A DNA stretch of 64,000 bases. Origin: Sanderia malayensis (taxonomy: Eukaryota; Cnidaria; Scyphozoa; Semaeostomeae; Pelagiidae). Every line of letters begins with the position of its first letter. Position 1 is the first letter of the stretch. Shown here piece after piece: positions 55,596-64,000 of the stretch. The notes below the pieces were generated by a model. The model worked only from the letters and a program-made list of their open reading frames with translations, was not told where the DNA came from and did not search any database. Location of the stretch: NCBI GenBank assembly GCA_013076295.1, contig RQOL01000623.1, positions 1 through 64,000 on the forward strand, written 5' to 3'. The position numbers were made by a program, and so were the translations under genes.

Positions 55596-56867
55596 TTAAA
55601 AATGTTGTAATACTTCAAAATAGAGCATCCTTTCTGTGTCCTTCTTCTTGGCCAAAGCCAATTCTGTTGCCAGTTTGGATTCAAGTGTTTTCCTTATTTT
55701 AGCTGCCTTGTTTTTATGACCATCAAAAATCTTGCGACTTGTAGTCACCAGAAGAAGATCTTTTATTGTCTCTCTGTTCCTTCTTTCGCCTGTTGTTGGA
55801 TCAGTTGATAAATCCAGCTTTGCAGGTAATGTATCTCCACAATCCAAGCAAATATTATGAAGAACTAAGCAGGCCAAGGTTGCAATTTTCGTCTCATATG
55901 GATAGCTCTCAGATTTGCGCAGCAAGAACCTCCATCTGCCTTTTAATTGGCCAAATGCCCCCTCTACGACCATGCGGCACAACTAAGTCGGTAGTTGAAA
56001 TACCTTTCCTTCTTACTCAATACTGCATTAGTATATGGTTTCATGAGAAAGGATTCAAAGGGAAAGGCAGAATCTCCAGGAATCAGAGGTGGAATCTGAA
56101 CACCATCTATCTCTTGACAAATGTCTGGAAAGAATTTTCCATCTTTAATCCTGCTCCACAATGAGGTTGACTGCAAATAATAGAATCATGGGGGTTTCTA
56201 CGGAAACCACAACTCCCCAAATGAAAAGATACTTTACATCGACCAAAGCCATCAGCACCACCAAATAGAAGTTTCTAAAGTTGTCGTACTCCTTCCGGGA
56301 ACTTTGACCACCAGGTGGGCACTTTATGGGAATATCGCATCCATCAACAGCTGGCCGGCTGCAAGGAAATTGCCAAAACTCCTCCATGTCTAAGATTTTG
56401 CGCTGAAATTCATCTTCAGTTTTTGGCATATGATTTGAGACATATTTTCCCCAAAGACAAGAAACGATTGCCTGGTTAACCTCATTCACAATTTTAGTCA
56501 CCGAGGCCTACCATTTCTGCAATACTATAGAGGTAGTCTCCTCTACCAAGCCGATATAGGCAGATAGCTAGGCGAACTTCAAGGAAATAGGTTCTTCAGT
56601 TACTGTCTGTCTTTGAAGGTGTGGTCTGAGTTTGGCTAGTATGACTTCAAATGTTGCTCTTGATACTCGCAAAGTTTGCTTGAATCGCTTGTTGTCGTAC
56701 GTAAACCAGACTTTGTCCCACCATCCTCTGTTTCGTGACAACCTTCTGCATGACCTTATCCGTGCTTTTGGCTTGTTATTCTTATAAAAGAGCCTAGCTG
56801 CCAAGAGAAGAGACTTCAAATTAAGCAACCTTTGCTGTACGATAATTGCCATCCCTTTTATCAACAA
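55596..56867 (-). pseudogene. PIF/Harbinger DDE transposase, element 2
   Basis: The 5' frame (56867-56568) contains RIRSCRRLSRNRGWWDKVWF and LRVSRATFEVIL. The frame 56501-56145 has FWQFPCSRPAVDGCDIPIKC (first Asp), RKEYDNFRNFYLVVLMALVD (second Asp). The next (56176-55964) has FESFLMKPYTNAVLSKKERY, then 55982-55596 MVVEGAFGQLKGRWRFLLRK (Glu region), LVLHNICLDCG and a charged C-terminus to TAG. It is about half identical by eye to element 1 but a different lineage. Frameshifts near 55975, 56150 and 56505-56570. Confidence 0.85.
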
Positions 56868-57253
56868 CTGTCAACGTTTTCAATGCTAAGATATTACCTT
56901 TTTCAGCAACAACAATTTGGATTGATCATTTACCGCCATTTTTTCAAGTTGATTCGAAGCGGTTGCTTGGATACAAAGAGAATCGAGCTTCAATCTGTGA
57001 ATTAGGTTCGACGTTTAACCTGGTGTCGTGCTCTTGCCAAGCTTAATCATGTTAGATTCGGCACATGACAAGCACGACGTTTAACCGGGGCCTAAGAATC
57101 CGGTCAATTTTTCTCCAAGAACTACGGGCAAACTGTTTGTCTTCTTTCTGCCCATGATAGTGAGCAGTTCAAAAAATTGAAAGTGTCTTGCCAAAGATTT
57201 CCATCTAATGCACTGTACCCAGAATTGAAACAAATCCAACTGTCATGTACAGG

Positions 57254-57745
57254 TCACAATTGAAATAAGTCACACACAGCTATTATGCTCAAACCACCAA
57301 ATGGCTGCTCATTTCCCATTATTTGCTGCAGACGTAGATTCATAGAATTGAAAAGTCGACACCCCAAAAATGAGATTTCATCAATAAAAACAAATTTCAA
57401 AACTTTGTATTGATTCCTAATAGTGTTTAGCTTGTTGTGGTCTAGGGGAATGTAATTTTGGTTCACTGGAATACTGAAAGCAGAATGAATTGTATTTCCT
57501 CCTACCTTAAATGCAGCTTTTTCTCTAGGTGCAAGTTTGATGATCTTCATATCATCTGGATTTTCACCAGAAAATCTGTCAAGGTACCTTCTCAGTCCTT
57601 CATTGATGGTATTTAAAAATCTTTTGCCTACTCCAGCACCACCACTCAAAAATAACCTTATGGGTAGTTTATCTGACTTGACTGAATGCAAGATATGGTA
57701 AAAAAATTGCAGTTGCTCTTCATTTAATGAGCGTACTTTCGATCG
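57254..57745 (-). pseudogene. Pif1-like helicase, N-terminal part (Helitron)
   Basis: On minus: SLNEEQLQFF, LPIRLFLSGGAGVGKRFL (Walker A, with Arg after Lys where Ser/Thr is expected), IKLAPREKAAFKVGGNTIHS (motif Ia), VLKFVFIDEISFLG (DE box intact), FGGLSIIAVCDLFQL (motif III with Cys replacing the usual Gly before Asp). It then stops. This is the half of the Pif1 domain that is missing from the copy at 16669-17642, although the two are not obviously the same element. Two motif changes and the truncation make it inactive. Confidence 0.85.
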
Positions 57746-57949
57746 GAATACAGAATCATAATGGAACTATTTTGGACAACTAAGTTATTATTAAGAGATC
57801 AAGAAATTAAGAAAGCAGCCAGTATTGTCAAGCAAATCATATTGAGCTCTATTAAATGGTCCAGGGTCAAAACAGCCATAAGTAATAAAAACAAAGGTAT
57901 GGCATGTAAGAATGAGGCAGACACAATGAAAGAAACATTCAGGTGACTT

Positions 57950-58420
57950 GCGGCAATTGAAATCTAAAGTAATCTCTGTCTGGGTAGCTCACTGAGATGG
58001 GAGTTCATTGAAAATCGTGTTTCAAAGCAATGAGTAGTGTTGAATTGTAAAAAGTTCTCTGAATTTACCAGAGTGTGATACAGCAGAGTCCCGCATATAA
58101 GAAACCAGGTTTTAAGAAACTGAGACACTCAATTTTTGAGAAAACAATCGATGAAACAACATGCTACTGTTTTAAAACAATAGACTAGATCCTAAAAAGT
58201 GTTTTCTTGTATGCGGGACTCTATACTGTTCTTGTGAAGCGCTAGAAAGTAAGTAAAATTCACCTTCCTTTCGTAAAAACACGAGAACTAAAAACACACA
58301 GAATTGACTTTTGAGTTGAGCATTTTGCAAAGATGCATTGGGGTAGGCATAGGTAGATAGCAGAAAGGAAATAAATACGAGGAAATGAATAGTGAAGCTT
58401 TTTTCTCCAAAGATATATAC
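57950..58420. other. Stretch without a recognised gene
   Basis: No supported coding region. The short frames on either strand are AT-rich and carry no motif. Confidence 0.4.
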
Positions 58421-58533
58421 AAATATACAAATATACAATATACAATATATATAAATATATAATATACAATATACAAATATACAAATATACAAATATACAA
58501 ATATTGTATATTTGTATATATAGTATATATACA
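58421..58533. repeat. AT microsatellite (acaaatat)n / (atatac)n
   Basis: Repeats of atacaaatat and atatacaata with a central fold (acaaatattgtatattt) that can form a hairpin. Confidence 0.8.
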
Positions 58534-58643
58534 TCTAATATATATATTCTACGGAGTCACGTGATGACGCACTTTCCTTGCCACATAAAGTTTTTTCACT
58601 TGCCCCCCTCCGGGAAGCGAGCGAATGCGAGCGCCCCGGCTAG
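58534..58643 (+). mobile_element. 110-bp end-to-end Helitron deletion derivative
   Basis: Starts A|TCTAATATATATATTCT then acggagtcacgtgatg (the 5' end seen in copies 1 and 2). It ends with a 3' hairpin region (ccggg ... ccccgg) and CTAG|T. The interior is reduced to cttgcc|acataaag-type joined sequence. TC start after A, CTAG before T, and a hairpin just upstream are the Helitron terminal rules. Confidence 0.7.
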
Positions 58644-58801
58644 TATATATATATTCTATATATACAAATATTGTATATTTGTATATTTAGTATATTCTAT
58701 TATCTTATTGAATCTAAAGCCTTGATGGTTCTAAAGAGGAAGTTATTAAAATTTGGAAACAGGAAACTCTATTGGATAATTGACAGAACTGCTGCCTTTT
58801 T
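58581..58801 (+). repeat. Direct repeat 1 (partner 59332-59552)
   Basis: About 220 bp repeated 751 bp downstream with only a few differences. It includes the Helitron 3' end and the following host-like AT sequence up to attgacag. Confidence 0.9.
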
Positions 58802-58934
58802 GTGAGGCCCTTAATCTGCCCTATTTTTAAGTGAACTTTTCCTTGCCGGCTGAACCAGAAAGTTATCTATATGGGAGCTTACAGTTTCGACTAAAAGGTT
58901 GGGAAATTCTTTGTTTTTGTTCGCCTGATTGGCT

Positions 58935-59394
58935 TTGACGAAAAAACAACGGATTACGCTGGCGAAACTTCCAAATTCGCGTCACGAACTCCAATTTCGA
59001 ACAAAGCGTTCGCTGTTCACGTGACGCGTTTCGCCTTTTGCTGCAATTTGATTGGCTCTTTTCCGACTTCACGAGAACAGTTGCGATACTTAGGCCTAAT
59101 GTAAACAAGCCCAAAGTTTTATCAGGGATTATCAGGCGAGCGGAGCGAGCCAAGCTGTGTAAGAGGAGTAGGCAGAGGCATGAGGGTAAGCGAATGCAGC
59201 GCACGAAGTGCGCTCTATCAGTCAATGTTTCTGGATAATAAATAGACAGGCGAGCGTAGCGAGCTAACCCATTGTAAATGTGGTCGAAAGGGGCATGAGC
59301 GTAAGCGAATGCAGCGCACGAAGTGCGCCAACCACATAAAGTTTTTTCACTTGCCCCCCTCCGGGAAGCGAGCGAATGCGAGCGCCCCGGCTAG
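58935..59394 (+). mobile_element. Non-autonomous Helitron copy 4, 5'-truncated
   Basis: The interior matches copies 1 and 2 (aacttccaaattcgcgt, ttcacgtgacgcgtttcgc, ttaggcctaatgtaaacaag), followed by two gcgagcg-agcgagc blocks and gcagcgcacgaagtgcgc. It ends with the hairpin and CTAG at 59391-59394, then T. The TC start is missing. Confidence 0.7.
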
Positions 59395-59552
59395 TATATA
59401 TATATTCTATATATACAAATATTGTATATTTGCATATTTAGTATATTCTATTATCTTATTGAACCTAAAGCCTTGATGGTTCTAAAGAGGAAGTTATTAA
59501 AATTTGGAAACAGGAAACCCTATTGGATAATTGACAGGACTACTGCCCTTTG
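59332..59552 (+). repeat. Direct repeat 2 (partner 58581-58801)
   Basis: See the partner. Similarity continues about 158 bp beyond the CTAG end, so the duplication is not explained by Helitron ends alone. Confidence 0.9.
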
Positions 59553-59703
59553 TTATTAGGGCAGCACATAAAAGTGAATAGCGGCAGATGCCCAACTGCA
59601 CATTAGAAACCCTATCTGCTTATTAATCCTGCACATTAGAAATTCTTGCTTAATTAACAGAGCACAACAGTCAAAATGATGAAGGTCCTTGTATTAAATC
59701 ATT

Positions 59704-60785
59704 CTACTGAGCTGCAACATCTGCAACGTCTGCAACGACTACATCTGAAACACTGACAACTTTAGTAACAACTTGCTTCGCTGGGTTGAAGAAAATGGTG
59801 ATGTTCTGCATGTCCAGAAGGGCATCCTCAATGCAGTCTGTTTCACTTTCAAGGGTTGCATCAAATTTTGAAAGGAGAGCCTGGATGACTTCAGTGAAGG
59901 CAGAAAGAAGAATGGTTTCTTTTTCCTCATCTTTCCCGACTTCAACCTGCAACTGAACAGATGCATGCCGTTTGCATGTTGAAACACGTTGGGTGCAATG
60001 ACAATGGCTGCATTTCACACGGTTCTTGCTTAAATCAGTAATCTTTCGATTGCAACTCTGGCATGCAATAAACACTGATAGATTTTTCACAAAAATAAAT
60101 TGTGATACAGTGCTTGCCTTTCTGGATGAACAAGCAAATCGCACCCTTTGATGACAGGAACTTGCTGATTAACCCTTTGAATGTGGTCTCAGTCGAAGTT
60201 GCTAGATGTGTGGTGCCTTTGAAAACTTTCACATTAAGATTTTTCAATTCATATGTTTTTCCACTTTCTAGTTTCTCAATCAGAAATTCCCATACATGAA
60301 GGGATGCAGTAGCAGTTGGATCTTCAGCAATTATATCTTCCTTTACTGCAACCACACAGTTAAATCTTTGGATTAGAACATTCTTTGGTGGTTCTTCACT
60401 AAATGAGCAGGTTACAGTGACGTTTACTTTCTGGTTTGCTTTGAGCTTTGGTAGCTGGGATAAGGTGATGTGAATAGCATTCGATGTTAAAGCACTGTGA
60501 ATGTCCAGAGATTTAGTTTCAGCATATTAAAATCAACATCAATGCTTGGAATAATTTGTGCATTAGATTGTTGATTGAAGTTATTGTATCATCATCATCT
60601 TCTTTGACATTTTTTAGGATTACAGTGTCCTTTAACTGTTGGATCAAGGTTAGGTTCTGATGCTCAGGAATATTATAACCTATGATACGTCTTACTTTTG
60701 AAGGGCTCACTTGCAAAAAAATTCATAATAGTCATGATTTTGCTCTGGCGTTTTAATAGGGCTCACTTTATGGATATATCCTTTG
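59704..60785 (-). pseudogene. RPA-like protein of the second Helitron
   Basis: On minus: start region near 60785 (GYIHKVSPIKTPEQNHDYYE), 60716-60519 (VSPSKVRRIIGYNIPEHQN), 60355-60035 (LHVWEFLIEKLESGKTYELK, OB-fold) and 60144-59704 (CQSCNRKITDL ... VKCSHCHCTQRV, C4 zinc motif). It has the same layout as 15485-16527: short first OB region, second OB fold, then zinc motif. It probably binds single-stranded DNA during Helitron transposition. Frame changes near 60710, 60370-60520 and 60090 break it. The C-terminus is Val/Ala/Asp-rich (SVSDVVVADVADVAAQ). Confidence 0.65.
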
Positions 60786-61277
60786 GTTGGTGAATCTAAT
60801 ATGAAAAGTTGCAGAAATGTTAAGAAACTGGAAATGTATAATCACATAACAGAGACAATCATAAAATATACAAGTTCCCCAACATTTAGAAAAACTCAAG
60901 AACTTTACAAGGTGCACAAATGTTTGTGTGTTGTGGAAGCCAAAAATTCAACAAAATTCAGTGTGCTGAAACATGAGTACAAAGGCATAGAATTGTTATT
61001 CCTAATATTAAAATGTTCATTATTATATTAAAAGAATAAATGTGTTGAATATTAAAAATGAAATATTATACTTACCAGAAATGCGACTTGAACTTGCCAT
61101 GATGTGCTGTAAAAATAAAATAAAACAAAAACTATTACAATTAATGTGAATGTGAGCCATACAAAATGTCTTATTTTAATCCTTATGAGCCACATGCACA
61201 TTAAAATCAACACTTTAACTAGAATTTTCTGAAAACTGTTTTGTTTCAACATAAATGGGCTTCTGGTCAGAAAAATA

Positions 61278-61655
61278 TTATTCAAGTATTCCAAAATGTG
61301 TAACTCTGTCTTGTATATTAGTGTAAAGATGATCTAATAATGAATCATAGTCTGTTGTTGATTGAAGTAAAAGTTGAGAGTATCCCATTTCCTCCATTTC
61401 TGTAATGAAAGTCACTTTCTGTTTTGATTCCTCTATAAGGTTCACATTAAAATCACCAACAATAATGTTTGGATATTCTTTAAATATGTTACATATATAT
61501 CGCATAGTACCAAGCAGACAGTTGAATGATACTTTCGTAGGTGATCTGTAAAAACTGATAATATGCAAATTTTCAATTGGCTGATTGCAAACTGTGACTG
61601 TTATTTCAACTCTGTCTTTGAACTCGAAATTCCTTTGATTGATAATTTTCTCCAC
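61278..61655 (-). pseudogene. Endonuclease/exonuclease/phosphatase-type domain of a Helitron
   Basis: Reads HIISFYRSPTKVSFNCLL, YPNIIVGDFNVNLIEES (GDFN, metal/catalytic motif) and STTDYDSLLDHLYTNI (DHLYTN). These are the central motifs of AP-endonuclease-like EEP nucleases. Such domains occur at the C-terminus of Helentron-type Rep-helicase proteins. The N-terminal motifs before HIISFYRSP and the final SDH region are missing. Upstream it joins directly (about 61655-61690) to the DUF6570-type leader, so the Rep and helicase between them have been deleted. Confidence 0.75.
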
Positions 61656-62250
61656 AAATCTGAAATATAATGACAGGAAGGTTTTGGGCGCTGTGGCAAA
61701 ATATCTGCTAATTGTTGCACATTTTGTGGGAATGTCAAAACATGGCCTTTATATGCAAACTGACCACCTTTAGGTTTTGTGTAAACTTGTATAATTGGGA
61801 AAGCTCTTGCAATAAGCATTTCCTCAAATTGTGTGAGGGTTTGTAACTCTGGTGGAACAGCAGAAGGAACCATGTTGTTTTCTTTGCTAAAAATTGTTGG
61901 GTAGCCCTTATCTCTTTTGCAACGACAACACAATTCAGTATTCCTTTTCTTCATTTTATTGCATGGCGTATGGCCAAGCTTCCTTGCAAATGCTGCACTG
62001 CCAAATAGCCATTTTATTTGAATCATAAAATTTTTTCATATTTGTGTGAGGTGTGTTGTTTGATTTTTGAAGTGGTTGAGAAAAGGTTTCATGTGGCTGT
62101 TTCTTATTTATGGCTTTAGATTCATGTACTGCCTCAGTTACTGTGTGATTTGTCTGAGCAATTTCAATAACAACAGATTTTTCAAGATATTTCTGCTTCA
62201 TGTTGTTTTTTCGTTTTTGGTAATATTGTCTGTGGTATTTGGTTCTTGGT
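61601..62250 (-). pseudogene. Helitron N-terminal leader (DUF6570-like)
   Basis: 62201-61956 has [20 protein letters not shown] and 62026-61601 has [60 protein letters not shown] and [19 protein letters not shown]. The CxxC ... CxRCKRDK zinc motif followed by P-x-EL-x-LTxxEExLIAR is the usual beginning of Helitron Rep-helicase proteins. One frame change lies near 61960-62020. It ends at the deletion junction with the endonuclease. Confidence 0.8.
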
Positions 62251-62675
62251 GAGGGCTGCTTTACAAATATAGTGTTACGACAAAAATGATATTCTGATGA
62301 TATTCTTTATTGTCATTAACTTTCATTTTTTTCTCAGTATTGATATCACAATGATCAGAAGGCCTCTTTCTAGGAGTGGTGTACTAATCAGCAATGCTTT
62401 CATCAGAGGGGGCAAAATTTTCCTTTGTTTTATAGCGATGTTTTGCAGGTATTGAATGTAAAAAACAGGGATCATCAGTGATATTATTAGCCACCCCATC
62501 AATTGTAACAGAATTATCATCTATTAAATACAATGCAAATAAAATACATTAAAATACAAACTTCTCAAATTGCTACAGCATTTCAATGAATCACAAAAAT
62601 CATCAATAAAGTACCAACTTTGATTGCAAGCTACTGCACATGTGAAATGAGCATTATTACATCGCACTATGGCCT

Positions 62676-63371
62676 TCAGATTATACACACAATCAGAAAA
62701 AATATTTGATTTGCAAAAAACAATTCATTTATTACGTCTTGTGACAACTCAACACATAGTAGTTTACATAACACAAATTCACACAAATTTATATCATTGG
62801 TAACTAAATTGCAGTGTGTACAACATAAATTTGGTACATTCAAATTATTTTCAGAGATATAATTTGACCAATTGAAGGCATTCAATCCACACATTCTAAT
62901 GTTATTAAGTGTCACATAGTGCATAAATATTTCAGAAACCTTTGTAAAGTAATTTTCACAGCTTGAACAATATGCTCTGTGGATAAATTTTGATACTAAC
63001 AAATTCCTTTCATCTTCAGTGAAGTTGTCAAATGTTCTTTCTGGAAATATTTCAGAAAATTGGGCATTGGCATCTTGGGCAGTGAATGAGGGGCACTTTT
63101 CTCTTAACAAAGACCAAACAATTTCTCTAATATCTGAGAGTTTATTATTACGTTGTAGAGAATTAACAATCCTACTTCGAATAAGATCTTCATAAAGATC
63201 ACAAGCATGATACACACAGCTTAGAAAGTAACCAGTGTCTAATTCAAGAAGTATTGGATAAAAAACTGTATGGCCGACTTCAAGAAAACAGTCAATAGCG
63301 CATGAAAATATTCGAGGCTGAAACCGTGCAGAGTTCAGGATATGAAGCCTGTTTGAGTCATTAGCCATCAT
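62676..63371 (-). CDS. Cysteine-peptidase-like (USP/C19-like) protein near the Helitron 5' side
   Basis: A 231-codon frame starting MMANDSNRLHILNSARFQPR. The N-terminal FSCAIDCFLEVGHTVFYPIL resembles the NxCxxNxxLQ Cys box of ubiquitin-specific peptidases. It continues with DIREIVWSLLREKCPSF, FSEIFPERTFDNFTEDERN and several Cys pairs (YCSSC, LCCTHC) that may bind zinc. I associate this combination with transposon-encoded peptidase-like ORFs in cnidarians. No His/Asp partner is identified before the frame ends, and the C-terminus is short and hydrophobic, so it may be truncated. Function is inferred. Confidence 0.55.
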   Translation of the reverse strand: MMANDSNRLHILNSARFQPRIFSCAIDCFLEVGHTVFYPILLELDTGYFLSCVYHACDLYEDLIRSRIVNSLQRNNKLSDIREIVWSLLREKCPSFTAQDANAQFSEIFPERTFDNFTEDERNLLVSKFIHRAYCSSCENYFTKVSEIFMHYVTLNNIRMCGLNAFNWSNYISENNLNVPNLCCTHCNLVTNDINLCEFVLCKLLCVELSQDVINELFFANQIFFLIVCII

Positions 63372-64000
63372 GTATAAATACTGATAGGAAGGTGACCTGT
63401 TGCTGACTTAAATGCAAGACAGAACAGAAAGTAGCATCATGTCCCTGGGAAATGCAGTTTTGCAAGTGCCCATATGCTTGTCTTGCTACAAAACAGAATT
63501 GGCATTATGATTTCTCACTTTTTCAAATTGAACTTGACTTGCTATCATAATTCCCTTTTGAAAAACTTTGTTTTGTCTAATAACATTAAAGCCAGTCTTT
63601 GACTCAAATAGAGGCCTAACACTTTTATAGGCAAATTCTCTTCCATCGCACAAACAGGCTGATGTTCCTTACTTAGCTCATTAAGAGCACAAATATGACA
63701 CAAACAGGCTTAAATTCCGGCTGCTGGTGTAGCTATTTATCGTATTATTTATTTATTGTGGCCTACCCCACACCAAAATATAGCTGTTTGTTTGATTTTG
63801 TTGCTTGCTAGCTAGCTAAAATAGTGATTGTCCGAAGTCTAATAGCTACCAGGCAGCTTTTAATAACTCTGTAAAACTTGTAAAACTCGCAAGGGTTTTA
63901 CGCCCACTTATGGTAGGCCAAATGGTGCAAAATTCAAGAAAATAAAATTGCACCACAATTCAATAGCTATTTTCAACGTCACTTCAAGGTAACATTTCAA
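63372..64000. other. Upstream flank of the peptidase-like ORF
   Basis: No gene seen. A short direct repeat (gcacaaacaggct / gacacaaacaggct) lies at 63646-63710. The Helitron 5' TC end was not located. Confidence 0.4.

Noticed and set aside
58172..58534. Tyr/Ile-rich minus frames over the AT microsatellite
   Set aside because: Low-complexity (atacaaat)n translated; overlapping frames are all open.

Overview
This is a 64 kb piece of an AT-rich, intron-bearing eukaryotic genome, most probably a marine invertebrate. The element families seen (DUF6729 and DUF6589 proteins, EETDSR/HAFTGCD-type proteins, BEL/Pao, Penelope-like, PIF/Harbinger, Helitrons with RPA and endonuclease ORFs, and a THAP9/P-type transposase) are in my experience typical of anthozoan cnidarians, but this window cannot fix the species. 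There are no bacterial operons, and I saw no tRNA, rRNA or CRISPR array. Most of the window is nested transposable elements in different states of decay.

Layout. (1) 1-2704 minus: the best candidate for a real spliced gene. Eight exons chain with consistent splice sites and phases and end at the left edge in an OTU-protease-like GDGNC motif. (2) 5352-10997 plus: a decayed DUF6729-type gene with short phase-0 exons, split at 7068-9181 by a DNA transposon with about 93-bp terminal inverted repeats (TIRs) and an 8-bp target duplication. That transposon carries remnants of a DUF6589 protein and a RecQ-like helicase, facing each other. (3) 13220-14422 plus: a transposase-like ORF with one in-frame stop. 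(4) 15485-21000 minus: a rearranged Helitron (RPA-like protein, Pif1-like helicase C-terminus, Rep/helicase linker) fused to a nuclease-like ORF. That ORF is interrupted by a 2.2-kb transposon (18643-20841) with about 250-bp TIRs and an 8-bp duplication, which holds fragments of an integrase-like and an alpha-kinase-like gene. (5) 22.8-31.6 kb: two degraded BEL/Pao elements on minus, with a Penelope-like reverse transcriptase on plus between them. (6) 31.6-40.1 kb: fold-back repeats, a PIF/Harbinger element with convergent Myb-like and DDE genes, a P-type transposase, and a 21-bp NotI-site tandem repeat. (7) 40.1-43.2 kb plus: a G2E3-like HECT pseudogene. (8) 43755-51096 minus: a BEL/Pao element with both 482-bp LTRs. 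(9) 51.1-51.8 kb: a 14-bp minisatellite. (10) 52-57 kb: a second PIF/Harbinger element whose Myb-like gene holds a hAT element, then a helicase N-terminus. (11) 58.5-59.6 kb: short Helitron copies, including a 110-bp end-to-end deletion form, inside a 751-bp-spaced duplication. (12) 59.7-63.4 kb minus: a Helitron deletion derivative with a cysteine-peptidase-like ORF, a DUF6570-type leader joined to an endonuclease, and an RPA-like protein.

How they relate. Insertion order can be read in several places: a transposon inside the DUF6729 gene, a TIR transposon inside the nuclease-like gene, a hAT inside a Harbinger gene, and a Helitron copy inside a fold-back element. The most unusual items are the DUF6589/RecQ transposon, the gene-fragment-carrying TIR transposon, and a coherent family of small non-autonomous Helitrons defined by a shared TCTAATATATATATTCT start and a CTAG|T end.
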